Both the position numbers and the translations under genes were made by a program. Shown in pieces: positions 42,247 to 50,096 of a stretch of DNA of 58,855 nt. Below the pieces are notes generated by a model. That model had not been told where the DNA came from. It did not search any database and saw only the letters and a list, made by a program, of their open reading frames with translations. Source of the DNA: Oscillospiraceae bacterium (GTDB lineage: Bacteria > Bacillota > Clostridia > Oscillospirales > Oscillospiraceae); NCBI GenBank assembly GCA_017458085.1, contig JAFTGE010000010.1, positions 1-58,855 on the forward strand, written 5' to 3'. Every line of letters begins with the position of its first letter. Positions within the stretch are counted from its first letter, which is position 1.

Positions 42247-43140
42247 TCAATCGAACAGATGTTCAGATTCGTGGAAATACTCTCCGAATTCTTTAACATG
42301 GATCTTGGGGAAACGATCATTGAGCTCTCTGTATTTTTCTGGAATATCAAGATAATAAGCGCGGGTAATCTGGGCTACAAACAGCTGATAATTCATCCAT
42401 TGATTTGGTACGCAAGTAATCCCTACAGACATATTTTTTTCCAGATTGGTTTCGCCAATGCAAGTCAGAAGGCAGAAGAAGCGACCGACTCCGAATGCGC
42501 CATCCAAAATTCGTTGCTGTGCCCATACTTCAACAACCCTCTCGCGGGTAGAGGTTTTCACAGGGATATGAAGCTTTGGCCTTCCCGGTCCGAGATTGAA
42601 AATGAAATCCGTGGGCAGCGATATGGATTCACCATCTAATTCCACAGCGTTCATTTGGGTAGAAGGCTCAATCCCGAGATGCCTTGCATAAAGGTGCCCA
42701 ATCAGTTTTTCAAAATACGCGCCAGCGTTATTCTTAAGTCCCGGGAGAGTATCTGCGCAGGTGCAGTAGTTCATCGCGATAACATACAGTGCTGTTGTGA
42801 TATCGCGCGCTGGCTGATTAGAAATAGTTTGAGCGCGTACATTTTCCCAGAAGACCTCAACTTTTGAATTACCATCGGCATCCGCTGATGTGCCTTCCGT
42901 GTATAGGTCGATATTTACAGGGCGGGATCTTTTCCCGTTCTCATGCTCAAAAAGAACATAATTTTTCCCACGGGCAGTCGCGCTGCTTGTTAAAGGAAGA
43001 CGCTGCATGGCATCTGCCTCAAGCTGGCATAAATCGTTTATTTCCTTGAACACTTGTGTAATGGCTGGATCGAGCGGAGAGGCGCTAAACAGCCGTTTCA
43101 TGGCATCAAACTTTGATTGAATCTCTCTTCCATCTGGCAT
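42247..43140 (-). CDS. Restriction endonuclease-like protein (PD-(D/E)XK type)
   Basis: 297 aa. The likely nuclease core is GAYFEKLIGHLYARHLG, SISLPTDFIFNLG, LHIPVKTSTRERVVEVW and AQQRILDGAFGVGRFF: Glu, Asp, then a strand with VKTS in the position of (D/E)XK. Shape and context fit type II restriction enzymes. It converges with the methyltransferase gene and follows an XRE gene. It is also the last gene of the ABC-3C-type operon, so it may be an effector of that system. The classical ExK is not obvious (VKTS). Confidence 0.72.
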   Translation of the reverse strand: MPDGREIQSKFDAMKRLFSASPLDPAITQVFKEINDLCQLEADAMQRLPLTSSATARGKNYVLFEHENGKRSRPVNIDLYTEGTSADADGNSKVEVFWENVRAQTISNQPARDITTALYVIAMNYCTCADTLPGLKNNAGAYFEKLIGHLYARHLGIEPSTQMNAVELDGESISLPTDFIFNLGPGRPKLHIPVKTSTRERVVEVWAQQRILDGAFGVGRFFCLLTCIGETNLEKNMSVGITCVPNQWMNYQLFVAQITRAYYLDIPEKYRELNDRFPKIHVKEFGEYFHESEHLFD

Positions 43141-43164
43141 TTTTTATTCCCCACCTTTCCCTTA

Positions 43165-43368
43165 TCAATCATCTATTGTTTCGAGTATATCCTCTATGTG
43201 GCAATTCAACGTCTCGCAGATTTTGAGAAGCACATCTGTAGTAATGTTGCCTCCTTTGCCGAGCTTGGCGATAGAGGTGGCGCTGACACCTGCAGCATCT
43301 TTTAACTCCATTTTTGTCATGCCCTTATCAATCAGCAATTTCCAGAGCTTGTTATAACTGATTCTCAT
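43165..43368 (-). CDS. XRE-family helix-turn-helix regulator (Cro/CI-like)
   Basis: 67 aa. RISYNKLWKLLIDKGMTKME, LKDAAGVSATSIAKLGKGGN and ITTDVLLKICETLNCHIEDI are the XRE fold in the short form commonly found beside restriction and toxin genes. AGGAG is 8 nt upstream. It sits 11 nt downstream of the ABC ATPase stop and 24 nt before the restriction gene, so it is in the same operon. Confidence 0.88.
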   Translation of the reverse strand: MRISYNKLWKLLIDKGMTKMELKDAAGVSATSIAKLGKGGNITTDVLLKICETLNCHIEDILETIDD

Positions 43369-43379
43369 CCCTTTTCTCC

Positions 43380-45188
43380 TTATTTTACATCTGCCAGAAA
43401 TCCGTATCTTCCGTCTTCCAGCCCTTTCGTGAAGGTGATTACATTGGCACCGGAAGCCTTATAATCCAGTTTTGGGATATGCCGGATGTTTTCCAGGATG
43501 ATTATCTGACCATCGCCCTGGTGATTCATAAAGTATCTGAACAACGCTGTCCGCATGCTTTCCGGCGCAGCGTCATCAACACCCTGATCTAACCCCAGCA
43601 GCGGCGTATCGATAATTGTAAACCCCGGATCGTATACAGCATGAGTTCGCATATACCGTCTAAACACCAGGGCTACAACACTGTTCAGATATGAGCAGTA
43701 TCCCTGTCCGTTTATCTGGGATTTTTTGTGCCCATTAACCTCGATGTCAAAATCGGACATATTGAACCGGGCTGTAGTAAGGTTCTCATAAGCACATTCT
43801 GTAAGCGCCTCTTTCAACATACCATCAAGCTGTTCCTGGAAGGAATCGTCAAAGTATTCTTTCGGATGGTATTCGATATGGCTCTCGTCTTCGCTTGGTA
43901 GTTCGCGTAGATCGGTTTCCCAGCTTGCCGCAAAATCATCGATGACCTGCAGCTCTTGCTGCAGGGAAATATAAGTTCTGTAGCCATTGAGGGATGCACG
44001 GAGTTCTTCCGCCCGCGGTTGCAGCTCTTTTTTTATCAAGGACTCAATGCTATCTCGCTGCTTTTGCAATTCAAGGAGCTTTGCTTCAATTTCAGCTTTC
44101 TCCTGCGCGATGTCCCGTTCTGTTTCAGTAAGGCCATCCATTTGGGCGGTGATGCGGTTTAGCTCGGCTTGTGCAGAAGCTATGTACGACTTTTGATCCC
44201 GGGAGGGGATTTTGCCATCACAAAACGGACAGGTTTGGATCTTGGGGACACGCTTTATTTCAACTTCGCCATTGACAATAAACGAGAGTCGTTTGATATC
44301 AGATACATATTGCGTCTTCAGCGCAGCATATCGGGATGTAAGAAGATCGCATTCTGCCGCTCTGTTCTGCAGGCGGAGAATCTGGCTTAGCAATTCACGG
44401 CTTTGATCCACTGCCGAGGAGATCTCGGCCTCAGTGGACTGAAGGCTATCAATGACGTCCTGCATAGCTCTTTCAACATCAATGCCCTCAAAAGCCTTGA
44501 GGCTGCCCAACAAGCCCTCCCTTTTATCAGCAACCGCCTGGATTTTCCTGTTTACATACTCCTCGACTGCTTTTTTCCGAGCGACACGGATTTCCTTCTT
44601 GGTCTGAGCATCAGCTTCAGCAAAGTCCTTTCCCGTTAAAAGGAACAGCAATGCGGACAGCAGAGCCGTTTTTTCCGTAGCCTGCTCTGGCAGAATAATA
44701 GAAGTCTCCTTGGCAATATCCGCAACATGGAAAAGCAGGAGATGGAGGAACGTGCGCCAGGTAAGACGTTTCTTTTCAAAATTCTTGTTCTTAATAATGA
44801 GGTGTTCACCCTCAATACCAATGGATGCCAGCAGCAGATCACTTAGTATCGGCAAGGGCTCCTTCTTTTTCGTGGGTTTTAGATCGTAGGTGCCGTTATC
44901 GAATCCGGGTACATCAGTTACCACTTCAACCTGATTCTTACCCAATGTACGGGTAATAGTAATGTTGCCTTTCCCCGTGTGGACGCAAAGGTCGATCGAG
45001 GTGTAGCCAAAACTGTCGTCAAACGGCTTGTTATTGCTTCCAAGGCAATAATCGATACATTTGATGATGCATGTCTTTCCCGTATTAGAGCGCCCCTGAA
45101 TAATATTCAGTCCGGGGAACAATTCAATCACAGAGTCTGTTTTCCCGGGGCCTCTGGCAATTACCTTTGAGATATAAAACTCACTCAT
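43380..45188 (-). CDS. Rad50/SMC-like ABC ATPase (ABC-3C-type system)
   Basis: 602 aa. Walker A NIIQGRSNTGKTCIIKCIDY, a coiled-coil arm at about 185-290, a zinc-hook-like CPFC (KIQTCPFCDGKIPS) near 325, a return coiled coil (LTETERDIAQEKAEIEAKLL), then the signature/Walker B segment TIIDTPLLGLDQG and IIILENIRHIP. The layout matches the ABC ATPase of ABC-three-component conflict systems, in which it is encoded with a winged-helix middle component and a C-terminal component. Likely a sensor on DNA that gates the effector. AGGAGG precedes the ATG. Confidence 0.85.
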   Translation of the reverse strand: MSEFYISKVIARGPGKTDSVIELFPGLNIIQGRSNTGKTCIIKCIDYCLGSNNKPFDDSFGYTSIDLCVHTGKGNITITRTLGKNQVEVVTDVPGFDNGTYDLKPTKKKEPLPILSDLLLASIGIEGEHLIIKNKNFEKKRLTWRTFLHLLLFHVADIAKETSIILPEQATEKTALLSALLFLLTGKDFAEADAQTKKEIRVARKKAVEEYVNRKIQAVADKREGLLGSLKAFEGIDVERAMQDVIDSLQSTEAEISSAVDQSRELLSQILRLQNRAAECDLLTSRYAALKTQYVSDIKRLSFIVNGEVEIKRVPKIQTCPFCDGKIPSRDQKSYIASAQAELNRITAQMDGLTETERDIAQEKAEIEAKLLELQKQRDSIESLIKKELQPRAEELRASLNGYRTYISLQQELQVIDDFAASWETDLRELPSEDESHIEYHPKEYFDDSFQEQLDGMLKEALTECAYENLTTARFNMSDFDIEVNGHKKSQINGQGYCSYLNSVVALVFRRYMRTHAVYDPGFTIIDTPLLGLDQGVDDAAPESMRTALFRYFMNHQGDGQIIILENIRHIPKLDYKASGANVITFTKGLEDGRYGFLADVK

Positions 45189-45191
45189 GTT

Positions 45192-45638
45192 TTACCTCCT
45201 CAGAGACTGCACTGCTTTGCCGTTTATTTCTTTTAGCAATGCAGAATCCGACTTTCTGGAGTATTTTGCATCGACGGCTTTTACGATTTCGAGATACTGC
45301 TGCTTGTAGTCAGATTCAAGGCTGTCGACATATTTCCGGCCTGCCGCTGTCAATGCATACAGAAAACCGCCTTGAGTTCGCTTTACAGTGATGAGCCCGT
45401 CAAGGACAAAAGCCTTGACACCCTCAGAGCAGATAGTCCGCTTTGCGGACAGTTCGCTGAAATTGAAGCTATTATCGCCGTGAAGGTTTTTCTGGGAGAC
45501 TTCAAAATCACTACCGTATATGCAGATAAAATCGTATGCAGCTATCCTGTCGATGGTCATTCCGTTGTTTTTTACACCATACAGAATCAGCAGAGCTCGA
45601 AGGCCGGTTTCAAACGGAGTGTTGAACAGCTTATTCAT
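45192..45638 (-). CDS. ABC-3C middle component (winged helix)
   Basis: 148 aa. FNTPFETGLRALLILYGVKN, GMTIDRIAAYDFICIYGSDF, then ICSEGVKAFVLDGLITVKRT and FLYALTAAGRKYVDSLESDY: the compact winged-helix middle component that bridges the ATPase and the effector in ABC-3C systems. Overlaps the preceding gene by 8 nt and is 3 nt from the ATPase start. Confidence 0.82.
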   Translation of the reverse strand: MNKLFNTPFETGLRALLILYGVKNNGMTIDRIAAYDFICIYGSDFEVSQKNLHGDNSFNFSELSAKRTICSEGVKAFVLDGLITVKRTQGGFLYALTAAGRKYVDSLESDYKQQYLEIVKAVDAKYSRKSDSALLKEINGKAVQSLRR

Positions 45639-46329
45639 CGATGTTTACCCACGATTTTATTACGTCATCGTTCACCAGCATGTGACAGATGCCTTTCTTT
45701 TCGAGGTTACCGATCATACCGACGATGTTCATAAGCGCAGACTTTGTCAGCGTCGTACTGGTTATTTTCTCAAGAACAGCCTGGAGTCGTTCATACCCAG
45801 ATTGATGCCGGTCATCATAATAGGTAGTTGATATTCCTTCATATGCGTCTTCCTTGAGAGCGGAAAACTGTGCCTCGCCCTCTGCAAAAACCTCTCGCAC
45901 CGACCGATGAACGCTCTCCGCGCTGTAATATGCTTTTCGCTGATCAGCGTAGAATCGCCGCAAGTTGCCGGGAAGCGTATCAATCACATCTGGGGTAATA
46001 GCCCGCTGCAGCTTCTCAGCATAAACCTCGCACAGGGCATTGATATACGGGAGTTCTTGGGAAGACAGAACGCTCATCGGAGTTAGCTGCACAGGAAGCT
46101 TTATCTGCTCCGTACCCAGATAAATGACCCTTGTTGTGCTGTCGAATCTGGTAGGAACGATAGGGGTCAGGGGTCTGCCAGATTCATCGTAAGAGTCAGA
46201 GCCTCGATCCATGTACACATTCATGCTGAGGTTTTCAACATTGCCAATGTGCATAGGGTGATCACCGTATTGATTTACTTCCGTAGTTGGAGGGGTGCTC
46301 GGCGATTGCTTATTTAATTCTTCTGCCAA
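45631..46329 (-). CDS. ABC-3C C-terminal component-like protein
   Basis: 232 aa, with a TTG start at 46329 and GGAGGTG 8 nt upstream. After a low-complexity start comes NQYGDHPMHIGNVENLSM, also present at the C-terminus of the adjacent 374-aa protein. The C-terminal half (LPYINALCEVYAEKLQRAIT; DLPGNLRRFYADQRKAYYSA-like text; LMNIVGMIGNLEKKGICHML) is helical, as in the small C-terminal component of ABC-3C systems. It probably docks the effector on the ATPase complex. Confidence 0.7.
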   Translation of the reverse strand: MAEELNKQSPSTPPTTEVNQYGDHPMHIGNVENLSMNVYMDRGSDSYDESGRPLTPIVPTRFDSTTRVIYLGTEQIKLPVQLTPMSVLSSQELPYINALCEVYAEKLQRAITPDVIDTLPGNLRRFYADQRKAYYSAESVHRSVREVFAEGEAQFSALKEDAYEGISTTYYDDRHQSGYERLQAVLEKITSTTLTKSALMNIVGMIGNLEKKGICHMLVNDDVIKSWVNIDE

Positions 46330-46344
46330 GAACAGTCACCTCCA

Positions 46345-47469
46345 TTATAGTTTCAAATTCTCGACGTGATCGATGTGTACGGGATGATCACCATACTGAT
46401 TCACTATCGTTTGATGAACAACTGTTGCTGCCGGTTTTTGTGCGGCATCAGTTTCGCTTTCCGCAGCCTCGTCAGTTGGAACCGAAGAGGCACCCTGAGC
46501 GTTTTCCTCAGATTTCTTTTTTGCCTCATTCTTTCGGATATCTTCTGCCATTTGATGCTCTTGTGCTTCAACTGCTGCGGCGAAATGAAGCAGAGGCTTG
46601 GCCAACTTTTCTGCATCGATTGTCGGCGGCTTATGTGCTTCCAGCACAGTAAGTACCGAGGAGAGAGACTTTGCCATGTGATCTGTAATAACCTGCCGGT
46701 CACTACGGGTATCTGCTGAAGAAATCTCTTCTGATGGATCGGGAAGTGCTGCGCTCACAGCAGATTGTGGTGTAGGGGCCGTGGCGGCTGCCGTCGGTAT
46801 GTCAGTTGTAAGGTTAATGGGGGCAATTGTATCGCCGAGGTCTGTGCGATTGAGCTTCCATTCAGCCCGTGGAGAAGATTGCGTGTACCAAGCCTCAAAG
46901 GTGGGCCTTCCAGATTCCGCATCTGGGCTGTGAAGCAATACATATTGGAGCACACTCAGCATAAACGGATACAATGCCACATTTCGCACGGTGTGCAGGT
47001 CATGTTTTTGAATATAGCAATCATAATCGACAGCAAACTCAGCAGAGTTTTCTATCTCCTCGTCGCCTTGGATGGTTTCAATGATCGTTCGGACGAGCCA
47101 CTCGCACTTGGCAACATTCAAATACTTATCTATGAAGCCCGACATTCTTCGAAGAAGGTCGGGATCTTTTCTTTTTATCGCAGAATTAAAAGCCGATGCG
47201 GTGCCTGGCTTGGTAAATGGTACATAGTAGCCAGTACTGGTCTGACATTTCTTGTAGTCGGAAGCGCACTTTTCGAGGGTTGAAGTTTTATATAGCGATT
47301 CGTCCTCCCCGGTCACCACATGGATCAGTCCTGCAAAAACATTTGGGGCGGCAAGGCCATCAGTTCCGCCATGTAATTTATCGCGGGCCTTTTTCCCCGG
47401 CTTACGCGCCTCCAGAAGAAGGCAATAGAGTATCCCACCGCAAAGATGCGGAACAGATGTTTTTGCCAT
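46345..47469 (-). CDS. Additional ABC-3C operon protein, 374 aa, unknown fold
   Basis: The first gene of the operon, GGAGG upstream of the ATG. An N-terminal globular domain (PHLCGGILYCLLLEARKPGK; FAGLIHVVTGEDESLYKTST; CEWLVRTIIETIQGDEEIEN) is followed by a Ser/Ala/Thr/Pro-rich linker (about 225-270), a coiled-coil segment (HQMAEDIRKNEAKKKSEENA) and the C-terminal motif NQYGDHPVHIDHVENLKL shared with the next protein. It may be the sensor or effector adaptor of the system. I do not recognise an enzyme in it. Confidence 0.6.
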   Translation of the reverse strand: MAKTSVPHLCGGILYCLLLEARKPGKKARDKLHGGTDGLAAPNVFAGLIHVVTGEDESLYKTSTLEKCASDYKKCQTSTGYYVPFTKPGTASAFNSAIKRKDPDLLRRMSGFIDKYLNVAKCEWLVRTIIETIQGDEEIENSAEFAVDYDCYIQKHDLHTVRNVALYPFMLSVLQYVLLHSPDAESGRPTFEAWYTQSSPRAEWKLNRTDLGDTIAPINLTTDIPTAAATAPTPQSAVSAALPDPSEEISSADTRSDRQVITDHMAKSLSSVLTVLEAHKPPTIDAEKLAKPLLHFAAAVEAQEHQMAEDIRKNEAKKKSEENAQGASSVPTDEAAESETDAAQKPAATVVHQTIVNQYGDHPVHIDHVENLKL

Positions 47470-47602
47470 CTCTATAACCTCCCTCGAAAATAGTAACCTT
47501 ACGCGACCTTAGAAACCTCAAAAACGGGATTTCAATTCTTGACAAGCACCCTATCTACCATAGGTTAAAGACCGAAGATGAGAAATCCCTGATTCGGAAT
47601 CG

Positions 47603-47647
47603 GATTTGTTCAGCTTTTCCAGTATATCACACAAGCTCGAACAAATC
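47603..47647. promoter_or_regulatory. 9-bp inverted repeat in the ABC-3C operon leader
   Basis: GATTTGTTC (47603-47611) and GAACAAATC (47639-47647) are exact reverse complements, 27 nt apart. Between them on the minus strand lies a TATACT -10-like word. A probable operator covering the operon promoter; the binding protein may be one of the XRE proteins. Confidence 0.5.
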
Positions 47648-47962
47648 TACATTTTTGCGGAATCACATCTGTTAACGCAAAAATAAAACCTTTCTTGTGG
47701 ATTTTTCATCCATCGCATCACCGCCCCGGGCATGGCGTAAAACCGTCCCGTCAGCGCCAATGGTGCTCGTCTCCGGAGACGAGGGTTCACCGCCGGCGGC
47801 GCGGACGCAAACTGAATAGGCAGCCACCTCAGTGAACAGAGGGGGCACGGAAACTGAAACGGAGCGCTGGAAACGGCTCTCGGGTTCGGGTAGATTCGTG
47901 CACCCTTCTATAGTGGGCATTGACGGCTCTCCGTTTCGCGATGACGACAAGGAGAGTCGAAT
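47648..47962 (+). other. 315-nt GC-rich leader without a gene, with a perfect 18-bp palindrome
   Basis: No frame with a usable ribosome site. CTCGTCTCCGGAGACGAG at 47766-47783 is a perfect palindrome. CTCTCC (47927-47932) can pair with the ribosome site GGAGAG (47951-47956) of the next gene, so translation may be controlled. A long structured RNA leader is possible; short frames on both strands look like shadows. Confidence 0.4.
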
Positions 47963-48724
47963 ATGTCAAGCATTCACAACAATTCCTACCAGCACGTACG
48001 CAAGAACCCCATCACCGGCGAAGACGATTATTTCTACCCGATGGAGATCACCGACCCCAGCATCACAGCCCTCGCCCGGGAGCGCGGCTTGGAAATCACC
48101 AGAACCCGCCTCGGGAACAGGACCATCGACGCGGTCATGGTTCCCTGCAAAAACACCGCCACCATCAACGGCGTGGAGGTCTTCGTGGACACGCCGACCG
48201 ATGTGCAGCGCCAGCGGTATCTGGAGTACATCCGCGACGAACTCGCCGAGCAGGACGCCAAGAGGCAGGATGGCCGCTGCCAGATTCCCGATGGGCGCGG
48301 CGGCGTCAAGCGGTGCCCGTGCCGGGTGCCGAATCCAGACTACGTCCCCGGCGGCGATCAGCCGAAGACCCTGCCCGTCAAGTGCCAGGGTTGCAAATTC
48401 GAGCAGTTCAAGCAGGCGCACACGACCATCGTGGTCAGCGCCCTTGACCATGAGAACGAGGCCGGTGAGTTTGAAAGCTACGAAATCCCGGCGACGAAGG
48501 ACATGCTTGCCGCCGATCGCTTTTTGGAACTGCGTCAGGAATTCATCGCTTTCGTCAGAGAGCGGCATCCCAAGCTGGCAGACCAGGCGGAGTTGAAGAC
48601 CCTTGAATTCACAAACAGCGAGATTGCACGTCTGCTGGATCAGCCCACATCCACGGTCACCAGCCGTGGCGAGAAGCTGAAAGCCCTGGTAGCGGCCTTC
48701 ATTGACACCATTATTATCCCTTAA
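47963..48724 (+). CDS. Sigma-region-4-like regulator with a cysteine cluster
   Basis: 253 aa. GGAGAG lies 6 nt before the ATG. N-terminus YQHVRKNPITGEDDYFYPME; a middle cysteine cluster (GRCQIPDGRGGVKRCPCRVP; PVKCQGCKFEQF) that could bind zinc; and a C-terminal HTH TNSEIARLLDQPTSTVTSRG like sigma region 4.2. The type is frequent at the edge of Clostridia mobile elements, often labelled sigma-70 or hypothetical. It may switch mobile-element genes. GC-rich like the phage, unlike the neighbouring defence island. Confidence 0.7.
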   Translation: MSSIHNNSYQHVRKNPITGEDDYFYPMEITDPSITALARERGLEITRTRLGNRTIDAVMVPCKNTATINGVEVFVDTPTDVQRQRYLEYIRDELAEQDAKRQDGRCQIPDGRGGVKRCPCRVPNPDYVPGGDQPKTLPVKCQGCKFEQFKQAHTTIVVSALDHENEAGEFESYEIPATKDMLAADRFLELRQEFIAFVRERHPKLADQAELKTLEFTNSEIARLLDQPTSTVTSRGEKLKALVAAFIDTIIIP

Positions 48725-48733
48725 GCACACGAA

Positions 48734-48760
48734 GCCCCGGGGCCATTACGGCTCCGGGGC
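48734..48760 (+). terminator. Hairpin after the sigma-like gene
   Basis: GCCCCGG pairs with CCGGGGC, with an inner GCC/GGC pair around ATTAC. It lies 10 nt past the stop codon. No T run follows, so termination may be weak. Confidence 0.5.
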
Positions 48761-48796
48761 AATTGCGTCCTGATACCTTTTAACGATGCCCAAACC

Positions 48797-48818
48797 TTTT
48801 AACGATATATCGTTAAAA
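48797..48818. repeat. Perfect 22-bp palindrome in the prophage/host junction region
   Basis: The half-site TTTTAACGATA is followed by its exact reverse complement. The word CCTTTTAACGAT also occurs 20 nt earlier. It lies in the 360-nt gap 48725-49084, which holds no gene. Operator or recombination site. Confidence 0.5.
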
Positions 48819-49043
48819 AGTGCATCCCCCTGACTGCCGCCGAGCACTCCCACGCCCGGATTCGGCGGCGTTTTGCGCGGAAAATAAGAAGGGCAAACAA
48901 GGCTGATGTGCCGAAAAGCCCCTGATTTCAAGGGCTTTCCTGGCTTTTGAACTAAAAAAGTGTTGTATCAAATCCACGAAGAAAATAGACATGATCATTA
49001 CGAAATGTATATATCGGTTTTCCGATGATGAGGATACAATTGA

Positions 49044-49075
49044 GACAATTACTGTCAGAGTATAATTGTCTTTTT
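49044..49075. terminator. Hairpin between the prophage end and hxlR-type gene
   Basis: GACAATTA pairs with TAATTGTC around CTGTCAGAGTA; T5 follows on the plus strand. It is placed to terminate the minus-strand HxlR gene (ends 49085). Confidence 0.6.
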
Positions 49076-49084
49076 CTCAATTTC

Positions 49085-49414
49085 TTACTGCGCCTTCTGC
49101 TCCTTATAGTTGTTTCCCCATTCCTGCATTGACATCAGAATCGGACGCATACTTTCGCCGAGTTCAGACAGGGCATACTCCACCCGCGGCGGGACTTCGG
49201 GATAAACGGTACGGGTAATGATCCCGTCTGCTTCCATCTGACGCAGACTGTCCGTCAGCACTTTCTGGCTGATCCCCTCAAGGTTTTTGTGCAGTTCATT
49301 GAAACGCCAGGGGCGAACAAGGAGATTCCGCATAATAAGCAGCTTCCACTTGTTGCCGATCAAGGAAACTGTCGTTGCCACCGGGCAATCCGGAAGTTCA
49401 TCTTTTGTCTTCAT
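49085..49414 (-). CDS. HxlR-family transcription regulator
   Basis: 109 aa. CPVATTVSLIGNKWKLLIMR, then HKNLEGISQKVLTDSLRQME and VPPRVEYALSELGESMRPIL: the full HxlR winged helix. A conserved Cys near the N-terminus (ELPDCPVATT) lies where the redox-sensing Cys of YodB/HypR sits. Such proteins control nitroreductases and quinone-detoxifying enzymes. It is divergent to the ACGX peptide operon, which includes two nitroreductases and a quinone-reductase-like gene. Confidence 0.92.
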   Translation of the reverse strand: MKTKDELPDCPVATTVSLIGNKWKLLIMRNLLVRPWRFNELHKNLEGISQKVLTDSLRQMEADGIITRTVYPEVPPRVEYALSELGESMRPILMSMQEWGNNYKEQKAQ

Positions 49415-49554
49415 AAGAGCACCTCAATACTTTCAATTTGAATGTAGCAATCATATTATACTGCAACATCCATAAAAAATCAATGGGGTTGGCTCCATTC
49501 ATAAAAAAGATACAATCTGTTTTTTGACCTGAAAGCCCCTGCAACTACGCAATA

Positions 49555-49570
49555 GTTACTAAAAGGTAAC
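49555..49570 (+). promoter_or_regulatory. Candidate HxlR operator
   Basis: GTTACTAAAAGGTAAC is an inverted repeat (GTTAC/GTAAC, 6-nt gap). It lies 24 nt upstream of the -35 of the peptide promoter, in the intergenic region shared with the HxlR gene. Assignment is inferred. Confidence 0.45.
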
Positions 49571-49593
49571 CATAGTTATAAAAAAGTGCGTAC

Positions 49594-49621
49594 TTGTGCG
49601 AACTTTCTGCGTCCGTATAAT
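49594..49621 (+). promoter_or_regulatory. Promoter of the ACGX peptide operon
   Basis: TTGTGC and a perfect TATAAT are 16 nt apart, 53 nt upstream of the precursor start codon. Confidence 0.65.
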
Positions 49622-49674
49622 TGATAGTGCAGAGAGCAAAACGCCCTCTGACTACAACCAAGGAGGACATACAT

Positions 49675-49983
49675 ATGGCACTGAAAAACCTGTTCGGATG
49701 GGGCAAGAAGGACGAAGAGAATAAGGCTCCCGCTGCTGCTTGCGGCGCTGCCGAGAAGCCCGCTGAGACTCCCGCTGCTTGCGGCGCTGCCGAAGCTCCT
49801 GCTGCCTGTGGTGCGGCCGACAAGCCTGCTGAGGCTCCTGCCGCCTGTGGCGCTGCCGAGAAGCCCGCTGAGGCTCCTGCTGCTTGCGGAGCTGCCGAGG
49901 CTCCTGCCGCTTGTGGCGCTGCTGACAAGCCGGAAGAAAAGCCCGCTGCCTGTGGCTCTGCCTGTGGCGCTGGCGACAAGTAA
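49675..49983 (+). CDS. ACGX-repeat peptide (probable radical-SAM-modified RiPP precursor)
   Basis: 102 aa. AAGGAGGACATACAT leads to the ATG at 49675. The first 21 residues (MALKNLFGWGKKDEENKAPA) form a leader; then eight ACG motifs follow (ACGAAEKP, ACGAAEAP, ACGAADKP and variants), separated by 9-13 residues of Ala/Pro/Glu/Lys, so each carries one Cys. The block ACGAAEKP - ACGAAEAPA - ACGAADKP occurs twice. Codons differ between copies, so the repeat is kept at protein level. The partner radical SAM enzyme gene is 113 nt downstream. It matches the ACGX-repeat peptide family known from genome surveys; product unknown. Confidence 0.9.
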   Translation: MALKNLFGWGKKDEENKAPAAACGAAEKPAETPAACGAAEAPAACGAADKPAEAPAACGAAEKPAEAPAACGAAEAPAACGAADKPEEKPAACGSACGAGDK

Positions 49984-49989
49984 TCGCTT

Positions 49990-50035
49990 CTTCCCACCCA
50001 AAACCGTTCCCGGTGGGAAGATTCTTGCCGGGAAC
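49990..50035 (+). promoter_or_regulatory. Two mutually exclusive hairpins between precursor and enzyme genes
   Basis: CTTCCCACC (49990-49998) pairs with GGTGGGAAG (50012-50020), while GTTCCCGG (50006-50013) pairs with CCGGGAAC (50028-50035). Both use the 50012-50013 GG, so only one can form. Probably sets the precursor-to-enzyme ratio by attenuation or RNA stability; no T run is present. Confidence 0.55.
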
Positions 50036-50096
50036 CTCGCTTATTACTCGGTCTTACCGATTTATGATAGAAACAAGAAACAGTAAGGTGACAACG

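Noticed and set aside
47672-47950. Small frames on both strands in the leader of the sigma-like gene
   Set aside because: No ribosome site, overlap each other, and end in the next gene's ribosome site; kept as a structured leader instead.
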